Positions 1 through 11,051 of a DNA stretch of 64,000 bases are shown here, piece by piece. Numbering within the stretch: the stretch's first letter is position 1; the number at the start of each line of letters is the position of its first letter. The stretch is from Metellina segmentata (lineage: Eukaryota; Arthropoda; Arachnida; Araneae; Tetragnathidae). The stretch is taken from positions 78,473,100 through 78,537,099 of the forward strand of contig OX375872.1 of NCBI GenBank assembly GCA_947359465.1. The letters are read 5' to 3'. The translations under genes and the position numbers were made by a program. The notes below the pieces were generated by a model. The model made no database searches. It was not told the origin of the DNA and was given only the letters and a program-made list of their open reading frames with translations.

Positions 1-594
1 TAGGGTAACTCCAAATGGGTCACTAACTTTCATAACTGAATTAATGAGTTGATTGAAAAAGCAATGAATCATGTAACTGTTCTTGCCTGCGCAAACATGA
101 CTGGTTGTGATCGACATCCTCTTTTAGTCATAGGAAAAATTAAGAATCCTCAGTGTTTCTCAGGTGTGCGCCAGTTGCAGGTGGAATATCGAAGCAGTCA
201 TAATGCATGGATGATAACAATTTTTAAGGATTGGCTGAAAGGCCGGAACAAAAAAGAAAAGAAGAAACTAGATCGATTGACCAGGAAGAAAAATTGCTCT
301 TGTAATGGACAGTTGTTCCACACACCCTAATACAGCAACAAAGAATATTTAATGAAGTATGAACAATATCATCAGTCAGTAATGAGTAGCATAATCAAAC
401 AATGATTACAAAATATTTTAACCAATAAAGGTGTGGTGTTTTTATAACTTCCCTTATGATTTTGTTGTACTAATTAGCGTATTAGCCGGCAAGCCTTATA
501 GCCTTTCCTAAAATATAAACGGATAATCCAACCAATCGTTAATGGAACCACTTTCGTGTCGGACCAAAGTGGTCCGATAAAGCGGAGTGCACTG
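1..594 (+). mobile_element. pogo/Tigger-like DNA transposon, 3' part
   Basis: The right end terminates in GTGCACTG followed by TA at 595-596. Read on the minus strand, the last ~60 bases start CAGTGCACTCCGCTTTATCGG and go on to GGACCACTTTGGTCCGAC, the Tigger/pogo terminal style of CAGT plus TTATCGGACC. The left part encodes a DDE_1 transposase remnant. The 5' half lies beyond the window edge. Confidence 0.7.
40..348 (+). pseudogene. DDE_1 (pogo/Tigger/CENP-B-like) transposase fragment
   Basis: This is a remnant of a cut-and-paste transposase of the pogo/Tigger group. The readable frame contains VTVLACANMTG, HPLLVIGKIKNP and YRSSHNAWM, which match the central DDE_1 catalytic core. The next conserved block (LVMDSCSTHPN, which carries the second catalytic Asp) is present at about 300-333 but in another frame from the first block, so there is at least one frameshift before a stop. 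A stop at 37-39 closes the frame upstream, and the N-terminal CENP-B-type DNA-binding domain is not in the window. The C-terminal acidic triad residue is not seen. It is a dead copy. The family call is confident; the exact subfamily is not known. Confidence 0.7.
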
Positions 595-596
595 TA

Positions 597-1931
597 TTGG
601 AAAATACAAGTACAATACTTTCTGTACTGTTGTATTTAAAAAAATTTCTTGGAATGCAAAGACAACATTAAAATAGATAAGATATAAAAATATTCATCAA
701 ATTAAAAATTATATAGCACTTATAAAAACTAATATTTTCAGGGGAAATTACTTTACCCCTTTCTCTTAGATCTTGATACATCTTTACTATGCTCACCACC
801 AAAATCCATCTAAATTAGAAACAAAGAAATAATTCAAAAATTAAATAAAATATTAAAAAAATCATACTGTAAGTAATCAATCTAGCATTGCAATAGTTTT
901 TTTTTTTTTGAGTCAGTGATACTCAAATATATCTCAGGAGACAATTATGACAAAATAACAGATGTGTGCAAGTTTTATTCACAAGTGCATACATACATTA
1001 TACAGTACAAAGTCCCAAATCCGGAATCCTCTGGACCTCGGCCATTCTGGATTTCAGACTTTTCCGGATTTCGGATTATTTTCAGTTTTTTTCCAAAAAC
1101 AAAGACCCAAATCTAATCCTTTCCTATGTGCGAATTAGTACGCTGGTTATTTACGTCCGGATTACTAAAATAGCAGATATATAAATAGGAATAATTTAAA
1201 AAAAAGGAAAATCTTAATAATATACAATGCAACAAAATTTCTTACAAATCCAATTTTTCTGTATGGTATTTTAAAATTGGGATGGAATCATTTAAAATTA
1301 TAGAAAAACAACATAGAATATTTTTTAAACAAAAATGTCTTATTACTTCACTTTTGAGATAATTAAACAAGAATATAACCAAAAGAACGATACTACAAGG
1401 AGTTACTATAATTACAGAATAAAGCACTGGGTATTACTAAAGCAAAGGTTGGTCAGAAATCCAAACAAATATGAAAATACATAGCTTTAGTGAGAAGGAC
1501 AAGAAATCCAACTGCTTTAAGTGATATTGGCTGTTCTGAGTAAATTGAAATATTAAAAGCATTAATCTAAAGTTTTATTTAATTATATTCTTATCAGAAG
1601 ACTAATCAAACCTAGACTATCAGAAGATGAAAAGAATTTTGTAGAAGAATAAAGCCCTTCAATACATTTGAGTTCCACAGCAGCCATCACATCCAGCATA
1701 CTAATACTGTTCATGTTTTAGGGTAAGAAGTTAAAAGTATTGTTTTCTTTTAAACTGAACTCATATTTAATTTGGTCATATGCTTAAAAATTTAGAATGG
1801 AACTCTAAACATACTGAAGCCTAACCATGATTTTTCAACTATCAGTCAAACAAACTTGCTTAAAAATAGACTTGTGAAAAGTTACATCTGTTGGTAGGCT
1901 TGGCTGTCTCCATACATGTGAAGGTAGGTAT
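597..1931. other. AT-rich intergenic stretch, no gene seen
   Basis: No coding signature is visible. Around 1003-1040 there is TACAGTACAAAGTCCCAAAT followed by a CCGGA-rich segment, which resembles a pogo-type terminus. I could not find a matching opposite end, so it is not called as an element. Short open frames near 916-1184 have no recognisable content. Confidence 0.5.
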
Positions 1932-2045
1932 TTTAATTAATGTTGTACTGAAGCAATACAATGGGCTATTGATGACGGTCTGGGATCAATCCCCTTTCCA
2001 AGACCATACATGTGAAACTTATGCCCCTTGTGTGACCTAGTCCCA
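1932..2045 (-). repeat. SINE-A fragment (body/tail only)
   Basis: Contains the SINE-A signature 'gggctattgatgacggtc' followed by a 'gggatcaatcccct'-like block, matching the full copies at 5242, 11195 and 24321. The tRNA-like head is absent. Confidence 0.6.
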
Positions 2046-2302
2046 TCATAAATTTTAAGAGGTGGTAGGGAAAAGTAATTTTGTTAATTTTAATATCTAC
2101 TATAAATATAAAATTTAATTCTTTAGAAATAAAAAAAATTGAAACTCATTTTTTATAGTACAATAAAGCTCTGTAAGAGTTTTAAAATTACCTAGGTTTG
2201 TATCCCACATGGTTCATGAGAAAATGACAGTTAATCTTTATGCTGCGGCATAAAGACAATTGTTACCACTAAAATTTTGTTTACACCAGCGGCATGGTAT
2301 AG

Positions 2303-2581
2303 ATCTGTGTAAGGTGGATGTTATCCCCCTTTTAAGTGACCGCTGGCATTGATTACCATTTATGAGCTTTCAGCAACTGACCTACTAGAGGTTTCCTCCT
2401 TTTGTTCAGAACCCTACCCTGTCGACCGTGAGGTGTGAACGCTTTGGTTAAAGGCAGAAGGTCGCTCCGGTGATATCTCTCATGCCACACAATACTATGA
2501 AAGGAAAGCGTCAGTCGTAAAAGCCACTCAAGTCTTTATCGCTCAAGTTAGGTAATCAGGTAAAGGGTGTCGGAGATGCAG
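2303..2581 (+). repeat. Dispersed repeat family R1, copy 1
   Basis: About 280 bp nearly colinear with 9659-9903: both share 'cttttaagtgacc(g/a)ctggcat', 'gccacacaatactatgaaa' and the 'taggtaat(c/t)aggt...gtcgga' end. No protein coding is apparent and no termini were recognised, so the class is unknown. Confidence 0.65.
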
Positions 2582-2650
2582 TAGAAAGATCCATTCTGTG
2601 AGACGATTGAAAAAATCAAGGCGCTGCAGTGTAAAGATTAAGCATCTTAA

Positions 2651-2810
2651 CCCTCCAAGTGCTTTCGACACAGTAACTCGTCCATCAAGATCTGAATAAG
2701 TTTGCGAATGACGAGATATCAGTTTTTCTAATGACAAGATACCTTATTCATCAAAATCTAGTCAGTTTTGCTTATGACAGGATACCTTGTCCAGACAACC
2801 ACCATGAGGG
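2651..2810. mobile_element. piggyBac-like MITE, copy 1 (TTAA target)
   Basis: A 160-bp element bounded by TTAA at 2647-2650 and TTAA at 2811-2814. The left end reads CCCTCCAAGTG and the right end reads CACCATGAGGG, an imperfect terminal inverted repeat beginning CCCTC. TTAA duplication plus CCC termini is the piggyBac superfamily signature. Related copies lie at 47871, 53498 and about 53908. Confidence 0.65.
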
Positions 2811-2927
2811 TTAAAATGCATTAAACTTCATTCAAAATTTAAATAACTTAAGCTTAACTATTGAAGAGGAAGAAAACAAATTTTCATTATTGTTTCACTC
2901 TATAGCTAGATAGGTAAGTTTAACAGC

Positions 2928-2995
2928 ACACAGGGACAACACAACTGGCTATTGCTGACAGTCTGGAATCAAACTCAAAGCCTTCATAACTAGGA
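2928..2995 (-). repeat. SINE-A short fragment
   Basis: A degraded piece with 'acaacacaactggctattgctgacagt', similar to the SINE-A tail. Low conservation. Confidence 0.3.
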
Positions 2996-3034
2996 AAGGT
3001 ACTAAATATACCAAGTTACATCAAAATGTGAGAT

Positions 3035-3228
3035 TGGTTGGTATTTTGGAGTTTTATGGCACAAGGGCTATATATGGCCATGCTGCACCAAACACAAGAC
3101 ATGCAATATCAAGTAATAGACATACACACAATGAAAGTTTTACTGATACAGAAGAGAGAAACACACCCAGGGAGGAATGCACCCAACAGAAATTGACCTT
3201 GTGCCACCTAGAACTCGAAGGTATTAAA
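3035..3228 (-). mobile_element. SINE-B, tRNA-related
   Basis: Carries 'ttatggcacaagggctatat' and 'aaacacacccagggaggaat' followed by 'gccacctagaactcgaaggt'. The same order recurs at 63380-63640 and, less completely, at 47620 and 52945. In the better copy the minus strand shows tRNA-like A and B boxes at the right end. Open frames here are incidental. Confidence 0.6.
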
Positions 3229-3235
3229 ATTTGAG

Positions 3236-4160
3236 ATTGTAGACTAAAATAATTCAAAAGTGGATTGTTTGACAAAAAATGACTCATTTGATTTTTCATA
3301 TAATCACCTACCACAGGGGTTTACAAAATTAGTTCTGAAACAATATTAATATCATTGCTAAGTAAATCGTGTGCACTATTTTGTAATTTGCCTTGCAAAA
3401 TAACTTTATAACATGCATAACTTATTAACTTACATAACACTTCTTGCAGTTCAAATACATTAATATGGAGTATTTTTAAAGTTCATCAGTGGTTATTGCT
3501 CAGAAGTCATTCAAACCTTTACCTAATATTCAGATTTAAGCATGTCTAAGAACAGTAAGAGAGAATGCAGAAATACATTTTTTCAAGGTTTAGTTGAAGC
3601 TTGTAATGTCAAAAGAATGGAGAAAAACAAGCACTCAAACTCAAAATTGTGGAATCGATTAAATAATTAAATGTGTTATCCAAACCAAGGAGATGAAATG
3701 AAAAAAAAATTGCATATTGATTAGCTTTTGTCTTTTGGAATAGCAGGGCTCCTAACAGGTTTCAAGGTCAACAAAAGTGACTAATAGAAAAAAAAAGTGA
3801 CTAATCAAGCAGATAAAACTGACTAATCGAGCAAAAAAAAGTGGCAAATAACAATAATGCTAAATATATTCAAGCATAAAGAGAGAAAAGAAAAAGATAC
3901 TCCACAGCCACCACTAACTTTTCTTTTCTTTCTTAGGAAGGATATTTATTTCCTTCATTTAAAAAGGATATTTTTTTAAAACGATATTAAGAAAAAAAAG
4001 TAAAAATTTTTGTAATCATGATTTTTAAATGTTTTTCATTTTTAACATAGCTTGAAGAATTTCTTCTTTTTCTTTAAAAGATTATGTCTCATTTTTTTTT
4101 GTCAAAAAAAGTCTGAAATTAATTTTGTCTTTTTCTTCTCAATAGAAGAATATGCATTTT
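3236..4160. other. No gene recognised
   Basis: AT-rich, with runs of A/T and the short local repeat 'gtgactaatc(a/g)agca' at about 3777-3845. Nothing else supportable. Confidence 0.5.
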
Positions 4161-4400
4161 TTAACCCTCTGGTTACGGCAGCCGGCCCAAACGGCCGAGA
4201 TTTCCATGTCCTTTCCTTACGGAGCAGACGGCAGAAATCCATTACGGTTTCCTTACCCCTTTTTCTAAGCAACAAAGAGATCTCCTCGTAAATAACCACT
4301 TCACCGATGACAGGGGGACCTCTTTACCTCAAGCTATTACGATTCCTGAAAGGCAACTTCCTGCGCGCGTTTACGAAAGAAGATTAAAGAATCTATGAAA
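4161..4400. repeat. Possible piggyBac-like terminus or repeat
   Basis: Starts at TTAACCCTCTGGTTACGGC, which fits a TTAA plus CCCTCT terminus. The segment is markedly GC-richer than its surroundings. A related sense block (gatttccat...actaagagagcag...aatagccact) recurs near 8325-8400. A possible partner end, GTAGAGGGTTAA, lies at about 6631-6642, but I cannot show that the two belong together. Confidence 0.3.
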
Positions 4401-5231
4401 GAAATATACTCTGTAAATTGTCTTATTAACTATCAAAATATGTTCATGCAAACTTTTTTTTAAATCATGGTATTCTTACAAGTTTAGAAAGCAATGGTTT
4501 TTGCCCAACAATGAAATAGTGAATGTCGTGTAGTACTGCACCGTAAACGTAACAATGCAAATATCTCAAATAATGAACATAATTTTAAATAAATAATTTA
4601 CAATGAACAAGTGGAATTTTTTAAAGGTCGTAAACATATAGAAATGTAATTAAAATTATTATTATTAACTTTACCCGCTCTTAAGAGTTGTAAATCTAAA
4701 ATTTTGTATGAGCTTTTATTATTTTTTTAAAAGTGCAAATAAAATTGGAAGCTTTTTAAGTTTGTTAAAAATTATGTTTGTACTCTTAAAATCCATAAGT
4801 ATTTTACGCATAAGTTTTCACCTACAAAAACTCCATAAAATTAGTGCGGTATTTTCAATTAAATTCTATTTTTCTAATAATTTTCTCATTAGGCTCATTT
4901 GGTACGAACAAATCGCAAAAAGATTTTTCATTTCCTATCATTTTCATAATTTTTTTGATCATTTAAAACAAATTTTTTTACTGATAAAAATGGAGGAATT
5001 TCCAATGCATCATAATATTCTTTGTTTTTAAGAATGAAGTAATTATAATTTTATTTCCGTTAACAACTTGGGAAAATAGAATATTTGCGCCTTGCCGTAG
5101 CTCAGAGAATTGATGGAAGAGGTAAGGGTCAAAGAGGTAACATGATTTATGCAACCTCATATAAAGCTTGAGTTTTTCATAGAATGAGATAAATTCGAAA
5201 CAGCCAGAATGTTTAAAGAATAATTAGTCAA
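4401..5231. other. No gene recognised
   Basis: Very AT-rich. Frames at 4708-5031 (+) and 4978-5160 (-) are low-complexity Phe/Ile/Lys translations with no domain. Confidence 0.5.
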
Positions 5232-5241
5232 TAATTTCAAT

Positions 5242-5541
5242 AGTAATTTTTAATTAACGTCGTACTAGAGCAACACAATGGGTTATTGACGATGGTCCAA
5301 GATCAATCACCTAGGGGAAAGATCCGAGGACTACACCACGTAATTATGAACGACGGTCAGATGACGAGGCAACACCTGAGCTGACACCCCACTCTCCAAA
5401 CTTCCACACCAACCCAACGTCAGGACTTTCGGCCACGACAGATTTAAGGTGCACCTGCCACCTTTACACCATATGCTTACAAATATCCATGCCCTAACCC
5501 GGATTCGAACCAGGAACTTTTAGATCTGGAGGCTAACACCT
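5242..5541 (-). mobile_element. SINE-A, full-length, with target duplication
   Basis: A tRNA-derived SINE. On the minus strand its head (right side) has the B box GGTTCGAATCC and an A-box-like GGTGTTAGCCTCC; the tail on the left reads 'aacgtcgtactagagcaac'. It is flanked by the direct repeat TAATTTCAAT at 5232-5241 and 5542-5551, which marks retroposition. It is the best template for recognising the many SINE-A pieces in the window. Confidence 0.85.
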
Positions 5542-5551
5542 TAATTTCAAT

Positions 5552-6716
5552 GGATTATCATCCTAATAATGCACATTATAAAATAATATTCGCTCAGCGC
5601 TATTTTATTTGAGGATATTTAATTAATGATGAATGTATTACGAAAAATGTATGTCTAGAAATACTTGCGTGTATTTTGAACTTGTACTAGTATTATGATG
5701 TACCAATAATATAGCGTTGTATCAATGTACACATTTCAAAGATAAAACAATTAATATATTACATTTAAAAATTTATTACATCATCTATGATTTTGTTTGA
5801 CACATTTTGTTTAATCATTATGCTATATTTATATTAGAAAAAATTGTATCAAAACGATTTCCTCATCAACCAAGGGTATAGTTTATTGATGAATTTCACC
5901 TTTTGCAATTAGCTAGGCGGTTTCCCCAAGAGGCATTTTTTTTATTTCTTGTAATTCAATTCTGCATTGGTCAGGGAAGGAGGGTGGGATATATTTATGA
6001 TTCTTGGAAGCAGGTCTTGCAAAAGCATATTGCACATTTCACACTACCTCGAACTCTACTATCCGATTCATTCACGGCATTTGACATAAGTTCTTTTCCT
6101 ACCATCTAATTTTCTTCTTTTATGTCTATGTGGAGAGGTATATGGGCTCAAAAATGCTCTGCCTCTTGTTATTCGAATATTTTCTCTCGATATCTGTATT
6201 GAAGCAGCACCACCTGAAGTCAGGGCATAGTCAAGTGCTGAATGCAACTATAGGTAAGCAATCTTTATTTTGGTGTCGCTTTTTCATAAAAATAATCTAT
6301 GCTTGAAGGTACAAAAGAGGAATGTTACAAAGAAAAAATCATCCGTTTCTCTAACTCTTAAAAACTGATTTCTCATAGTATAAACAACGCCGAAGAAAAC
6401 TTCAAAATATCTTGAGTTCAAGTGGCCATGTCTCAGTTGTTGCCGCCCTTTCAGTGACTCAGGAAATAATTGCGCCTTACAGGCATACCCCGACCCAACA
6501 AAAGAGATCCCCAACACTAGATGATAAGAATTGACACACTCTCCACGCCTCCTGGGGGAAGGCACTACGTCATCCAGTTCGGCAGTCTTCCAGTAACCAA
6601 GTGCGAAAACGATATTTCGACCTTCCGTATGTAGAGGGTTAAAGTCTGTCTTTGCTGACCAGCATCATGAGACTTTTGCCGCTACTTCAATCACTGCCTA
6701 AGCAAGTGCTGCTTCT
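5552..6716. other. No gene recognised; possible TTAA repeat end
   Basis: Mostly unique-looking AT-rich DNA. From about 6420 to 6640 the composition is GC-richer and ends at AGAGGGTTAA, a possible piggyBac-like terminus. The frame at 5903-6109 has no recognised motif. Confidence 0.4.
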
Positions 6717-7930
6717 TTAAAAACCTTTATTTTTTATTGCCTTCTTCAGAATATCATTGGCTTCCTTTAATAATTTTGAAGCACTGTCCAACGCCTCATC
6801 CATTTCCTTACGCATAATTTTAAGTTTTTGTTCTTCTTCTATTACCTTTCTTTTCTTTGCCAGCTGCTTAAAATTTTTTTTCTCTCCTTCCAGTCTCTTT
6901 TTCTTTCCTGTCCTTCTCTAATTTTTCTTGTGCCTTACATTTTATATATTCTAAATAGGCATTGAAGGCTTTATATGGAAACCTTTTCATATCCATTAGC
7001 TTTGAAGTGATAGGCACCAAATAAGGTTGATTGTCAAAATTTGCAAAAGCTACTTTTAACCGTCATCAATGCATTGAGTGTGTGTTTTGACATTGATGAT
7101 CTGTCTCCTGTTAGTGCAGCATTGCTCTTGCAACTTTTAATACTTGTCGAACACTCTCTCACTCAGTCTCTCAAGAGGACCAAGACAGGATAAACTTTTA
7201 AGGAGAGATGAACTGAAGGAGGACTTCTTCAAAAGATATTTAACACTGGCAATGTAATGCTTCTGAGCAATTAGAAAAAGAAATTCCTTTCCTTCTCTTT
7301 CATATTCTGTAGCGCTCTAGAAATTTGATCTCCACTCACAATATCAGTCAAGGGCAACAGTTTCTGAGGACATATATCTTCCAATTTATCCATTTTCAAA
7401 TCTCGTATAAATTCCTCTTTGTAGATCCTACCCAAAATCGTTCTTGTCTACAATTCAAGTTGAGATTGAAGGTTATGTATTAGAGGTCCCATTTTCTGAA
7501 GAAATTTGGTCACGCGATAAAATATACTTGCACTTGTTACGACAAATATCACCTCAGCCTTCATAGTTTCTCTTCTAATTAAAATAACAATTTTTTTTGT
7601 AGCCTGGTATTTGTATCATGTTTGGCTTCTTTATTGGAATGTTGTCAAGGAAATACTTTCGCACTGCAATCCACTGTTTAAGCAACCTTTCAGCAGCTGG
7701 TTTTAGGCTTAACCACCCGCTTGAACAATGCTTGATGAAATGGTGAGTGGGAAGTTTCAAGTCTTCTTGAATTTGTTTTGTATGCTGACCAACGCTTAGG
7801 CCACTGATAAAAAAAAATCTGTGAGTAGTAAAAACTAGTTCAGACACATTTCCCCAAATTCTTTTAGACCTTTAAGAAAAGCATTATGCATTGTGTGAAT
7901 ATTACATGTCCCAATGTTAATTAGTTCTTT
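6717..7930 (-). pseudogene. hAT-like transposase pseudogene (C-terminal half)
   Basis: The minus strand reads, from about 7930 leftwards, GTCNIHTMHNAFLKGLKEFG, then FIKHCSSGWLSLKPAAERL and KQWIAVRKYFLDNIP, blocks typical of a widespread hAT-like transposase lineage (H-x-x-HN-x-F followed by RWLSL-x-P). Further left in shifted frames come EDICPQKLLPLTDI, then KHYIASVKYLLKKSSF and a charged coiled-coil-like tail (EEEQKLKIMRKEMDEALDS) ending at a stop at 6717-6719. Stops and frameshifts (about 7440, 7150, 7000) break it. The N-terminal zinc finger and the first catalytic Asp are missing. The family call rests on motif memory. Confidence 0.55.
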
Positions 7931-8030
7931 TTTCAGGGTAGAAAGTATGAGTCATTAATCTTTTTAAAAACTGACTTTCAGAAAAAAAAAACTCAAGAAA
8001 TAGTAATAATTAACTTTGATGATAATAGAT

Positions 8031-8178
8031 CAGGGCTCGAAATACCCGGGTGCACATGAAAATATAATTGTGCACCTAATTTTTTCCCACTAGGTGCACG
8101 CAGTGCAACTTGTGCACCTAATTTAAAAACTTAGGTGCACAAGGTGCACCTGTATTAAAAAATCTATTTCGAGGCCTG
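8031..8178. mobile_element. hAT MITE 'GTGCAC', copy A (148 bp)
   Basis: Starts CAGGGCTCGAAATACCC and ends TATTTCGAGGCCTG, giving imperfect hAT-style inverted ends. It is flanked by a perfect 8-bp duplication TAATAGAT at 8023-8030 and 8179-8186. The interior is packed with GTGCACCTA and its complement. A longer relative is at 37996-38563. Confidence 0.85.
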
Positions 8179-8186
8179 TAATAGAT

Positions 8187-8640
8187 TATGATTTTCAATA
8201 TGTTCGCAATGCTCCTTAATATTTAAAACTATGGATACGGAGACGGCCAAAATTTTTGCATTCTCTGGTTATGGAGGGGGTTGGAATCTTTCAGATCTCA
8301 AACTCCTGAAGAAACGGCTGAAGTCCAATTAAGATTTCCATCCCCTCATTTCTGTGCCACTAAGAGAGCAGCGCGTGAATAGCCACTGTTTTGTAGACAG
8401 GAATGTCGGGGTTCTCGATGGGGAGCTTTGAGCGCTTAGAATGTGCGACAACTTGATGATCTATCCCCTTAAACACTTTGCAAAAGACACCTTCGTGTGT
8501 AAATTATCATACATATTGAAGATTCTGCCATCCTTTCAGAGTTTACCAGCAACATATCTATACCTTCTAGACATAATCAGACCCACAATAGAAACGCCAA
8601 CATGTGATGACAAAGGTACTAAACAGTATTAAACGCAGAA
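8187..8640. other. No gene recognised
   Basis: A moderately GC-rich stretch with a block resembling 4200-4300. The frame at 8441-8632 has no recognisable domain. Confidence 0.4.
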
Positions 8641-8643
8641 CCC

Positions 8644-8675
8644 CTCCTCCTGGGGAAAGCCGTCCCCAGGAGGAG
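8644..8675. repeat. Perfect GC-rich hairpin
   Basis: The 13-bp arms CTCCTCCTGGGGA and TCCCCAGGAGGAG are separated by a 6-nt loop. The function is unknown. There is no T-run after it, and in a eukaryote a terminator reading is not supported. Confidence 0.8.
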
Positions 8676-8726
8676 TGGCTGATTCAGCCGTGTTTCAGTT
8701 TGCTGCTTCTTTCGGCTGTTTCCGTG

Positions 8727-9504
8727 AAGCTTCGGTTTCCTAAGAAAGCGTAGTCGTGATCTAGCGGCCGCGATGTATCGGTGGGTGACGCCACTAAAAC
8801 TTTGTTTATACTAACACATGGTGTTGGTTTCCTAGAGAGTGTTGTTTGTGAGCGTAACGAAAATTATCGGAGCCGTCATATCCATGACTGTCGTCATAGC
8901 AGTCTCAAACAGCTGGGGAACGTTTTTTCTTTTGCAAGCGGCAAGATTTAATTTCCAGCTCCAAACGATTCCAGTGAAGAGGAGCAAAATAAATAAACAT
9001 TTTTGACTGCCATTGAATAATTCGTTTTTGTAAAATCGGGATCGTTAAACAATTTAATAAAAATTTCAACGGATTTGAAATCTGCGGAAAATTTGACACC
9101 AGATCGATACCTTAAATGTGATTTTCTTTAAATAAATCATTAATTATTAAATAAATAATTAAATAATCAAATAGTAAATAATGGAATAGTAAAACTGGTT
9201 TTGGTATCGATCTGGCATAGAAATTTATGCTGATTTGAAATCTGTTGAAATTTTCACTCTACCTTCAACGATCCCGAAGTTAGAAACTTTGAACTTGAGG
9301 ATAAAAAAAAAACCCACTTTGTTTTGTTTCTCAAATAAAATAAACCACGACAGCCGTCTATGTTGCCCATTCTCCAACGTATTCTGTCCGTCTAAGCTGA
9401 CACCTCTGGATTCTTGTTTAGACGTCCGTCTAGTTATGCCTGCGGTATCATGACGTATCACGGCTGTTAGATAACGGCACCACTTTCTTAGGAAACCGAA
9501 GCTT
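8727..9504. mobile_element. Long palindromic MITE, copy 1
   Basis: The ends are inverted: AAGCTTCGGTTTCCTAAG at 8727 and its complement ending at 9504. Further inverted pairs lie inside, for example AAATCGGGATCGTT against AACGATCCCGAAGTT, and CCAGATCGATACC (about 9100) against GGTATCGATCTGG (about 9201), so nearly the whole element can fold back. A second copy lies inside the gypsy 5' LTR at 11767-12464. Open frames on both strands are by-products of the palindrome. Confidence 0.75.
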
Positions 9505-9658
9505 AACACGAAGGTAGAAAGCAATATTCTGCCACTCCGTATGCAAAGAGTTAACGTTGAGATAATATCAGCTTGATCCATCCAACCTTTTGACCTCTCA
9601 ATTCTTGTCTTATTCCAGAATCCGAAAATAAAACAGGTCTGTTGAGACCGTCCTCAGA

Positions 9659-9903
9659 TCTGTGTATGGAGGATGTTGTTATCCCTCTTTTAAGTGACCA
9701 CTGGCATCGATCACCATTTACGAGCTGTCAGCGTCTGACCACCCAGAGGGTTCCTACTTTTGTTCGACCCTGACAATCAGTAATTTTCTCTCGTTACAAA
9801 TGATACGCCACACAATACTATGAAATGAAAGCATCAGTCGTAAATGCCACTCAAGGTTCTATCGCTCAATTAGGTAATTAGGTGAGAGGGGTCGGATATG
9901 CAG
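9659..9903 (+). repeat. Dispersed repeat family R1, copy 2
   Basis: Colinear with 2303-2581 but lacking a few dozen bases in the middle. No termini or coding content recognised. Confidence 0.65.
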
Positions 9904-10925
9904 ATGGCCCTGCTTTCCTTAAACTTCGCCTTACTGAGAGCAAATTCTTGTGGGAAAATAAACAGAACTTGTTGCTAATTCACTGCAGGCAATGTGAAGT
10001 ATCTTTTTACAGTTGAAACAGTGCGTTTTTTAATAAATTCTTGCATTGGAACATAGCGCACATTTGGAAATTGAAAAGGCGTAAATAAAAAAATAAATAA
10101 AGAGTTTTTAAGGAGTAGCACATAAAAATAAGGAGTTTTGAGAGTGCTCAAAAGAAAAACCATTTTGAGAAGTTCTTAAGGAGCGCGCAAACCCTGTTTT
10201 TTTAGAAGAAATATTAATTTTTTTAACTGCGCACCAAAAATTTTTCTTCTTTAAATAGAATTTAAGTACTTATACCCCCTATAAAAGTAACAAAAAACTG
10301 ACAAAAGTTGACGTGGTAGGAGCCCTGTAATTGCTTCGTTTCACCACTTATATTTGATTTCTTGTTCGTTTCAATATATTCCATTTTTACAGCTCTTAAA
10401 ATGTACATGACTGAATTCTAAACAATGTAAGATCTAACTTGTTATTTAAAGTGTCATTTGTAGAAGTTTTCCATCACTTGAGGAAGGCAATACATATTCA
10501 CAATATTATCGAAAAACAGTGCTACTACAGACAAAAAAAATCTCAGTTTACTATGACACAATAACACATATGAAACAATTTAACATAAATTAAATTACCG
10601 TAACTTATCTTGTCGAAAAAAACTACGAATTTTTTCTCACTATTCTGTCAATAAAGTTGGAAATGTATGTTTATTTTCATTCCTCACGTGCATTTGAAAT
10701 TTTTGCCAAACAATGGTTTTATAATTTCAAAACATGTTTTGTTTTGAAAAGTCAGATGTTGCCACTTCGTTTCTACACCTCAAAATGGTACTTTATCTTA
10801 ATACATCCTTTATGGCAACGTCTTTGGTTATGGAACTTGCAGATCATATCGGTTTATCTTATCCATAGAGGAGATGAAAATTACAAGTCTATGATCTTAT
10901 CAACGCTAGAGTGATCAACGCAAGT
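9904..10925. other. No gene recognised
   Basis: AT-rich. The frame at 10657-10914 translates to an aromatic-rich peptide with no domain I recognise. Confidence 0.5.
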
Positions 10926-11045
10926 CATAAGAACGTGGTTCAAAATTACGTGGTGTTGTCCTCGAATCTTTCTCTTAGGGTATTGATCCCGGAACGGTCG
11001 TCAATACCCCGTTGTGTTGCTGTAGAGTGCCTTACATTATCAACT
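10926..11045 (+). repeat. SINE-A tail fragment
   Basis: Contains 'gtggttcaaaattacg', 'ttgtcctcgaatctttctc' and 'gatcccgga', followed by 'gttgtgttgctgtag', the 3' half of SINE-A in forward orientation. Confidence 0.65.
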
Positions 11046-11051
11046 AAAGAA

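Noticed and set aside
1003..1180. pogo-type element starting CAGTACAAAGTCCC
   Set aside because: No inverted partner end or TA-bounded unit could be found.
5903..6109. Possible secreted peptide (hydrophobic stretch FFLFLVIQFCIG)
   Set aside because: Single short frame in AT-rich DNA, no supporting homology, splice or codon evidence.
4161..6642. Single 2.5-kb piggyBac element between the two TTAA/CCCTCT-type ends
   Set aside because: The ends match only over the first few bases and the interior contains an unrelated SINE and no transposase; not supportable as one element.
8644..8675. Rho-independent terminator
   Set aside because: No U-tract follows and nothing else in the window is prokaryotic.
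9225..9581. A 118-codon minus-strand frame and an overlapping plus-strand frame
   Set aside because: Both fall in the palindromic MITE; no domain, and openness on both strands follows from the inverted structure.
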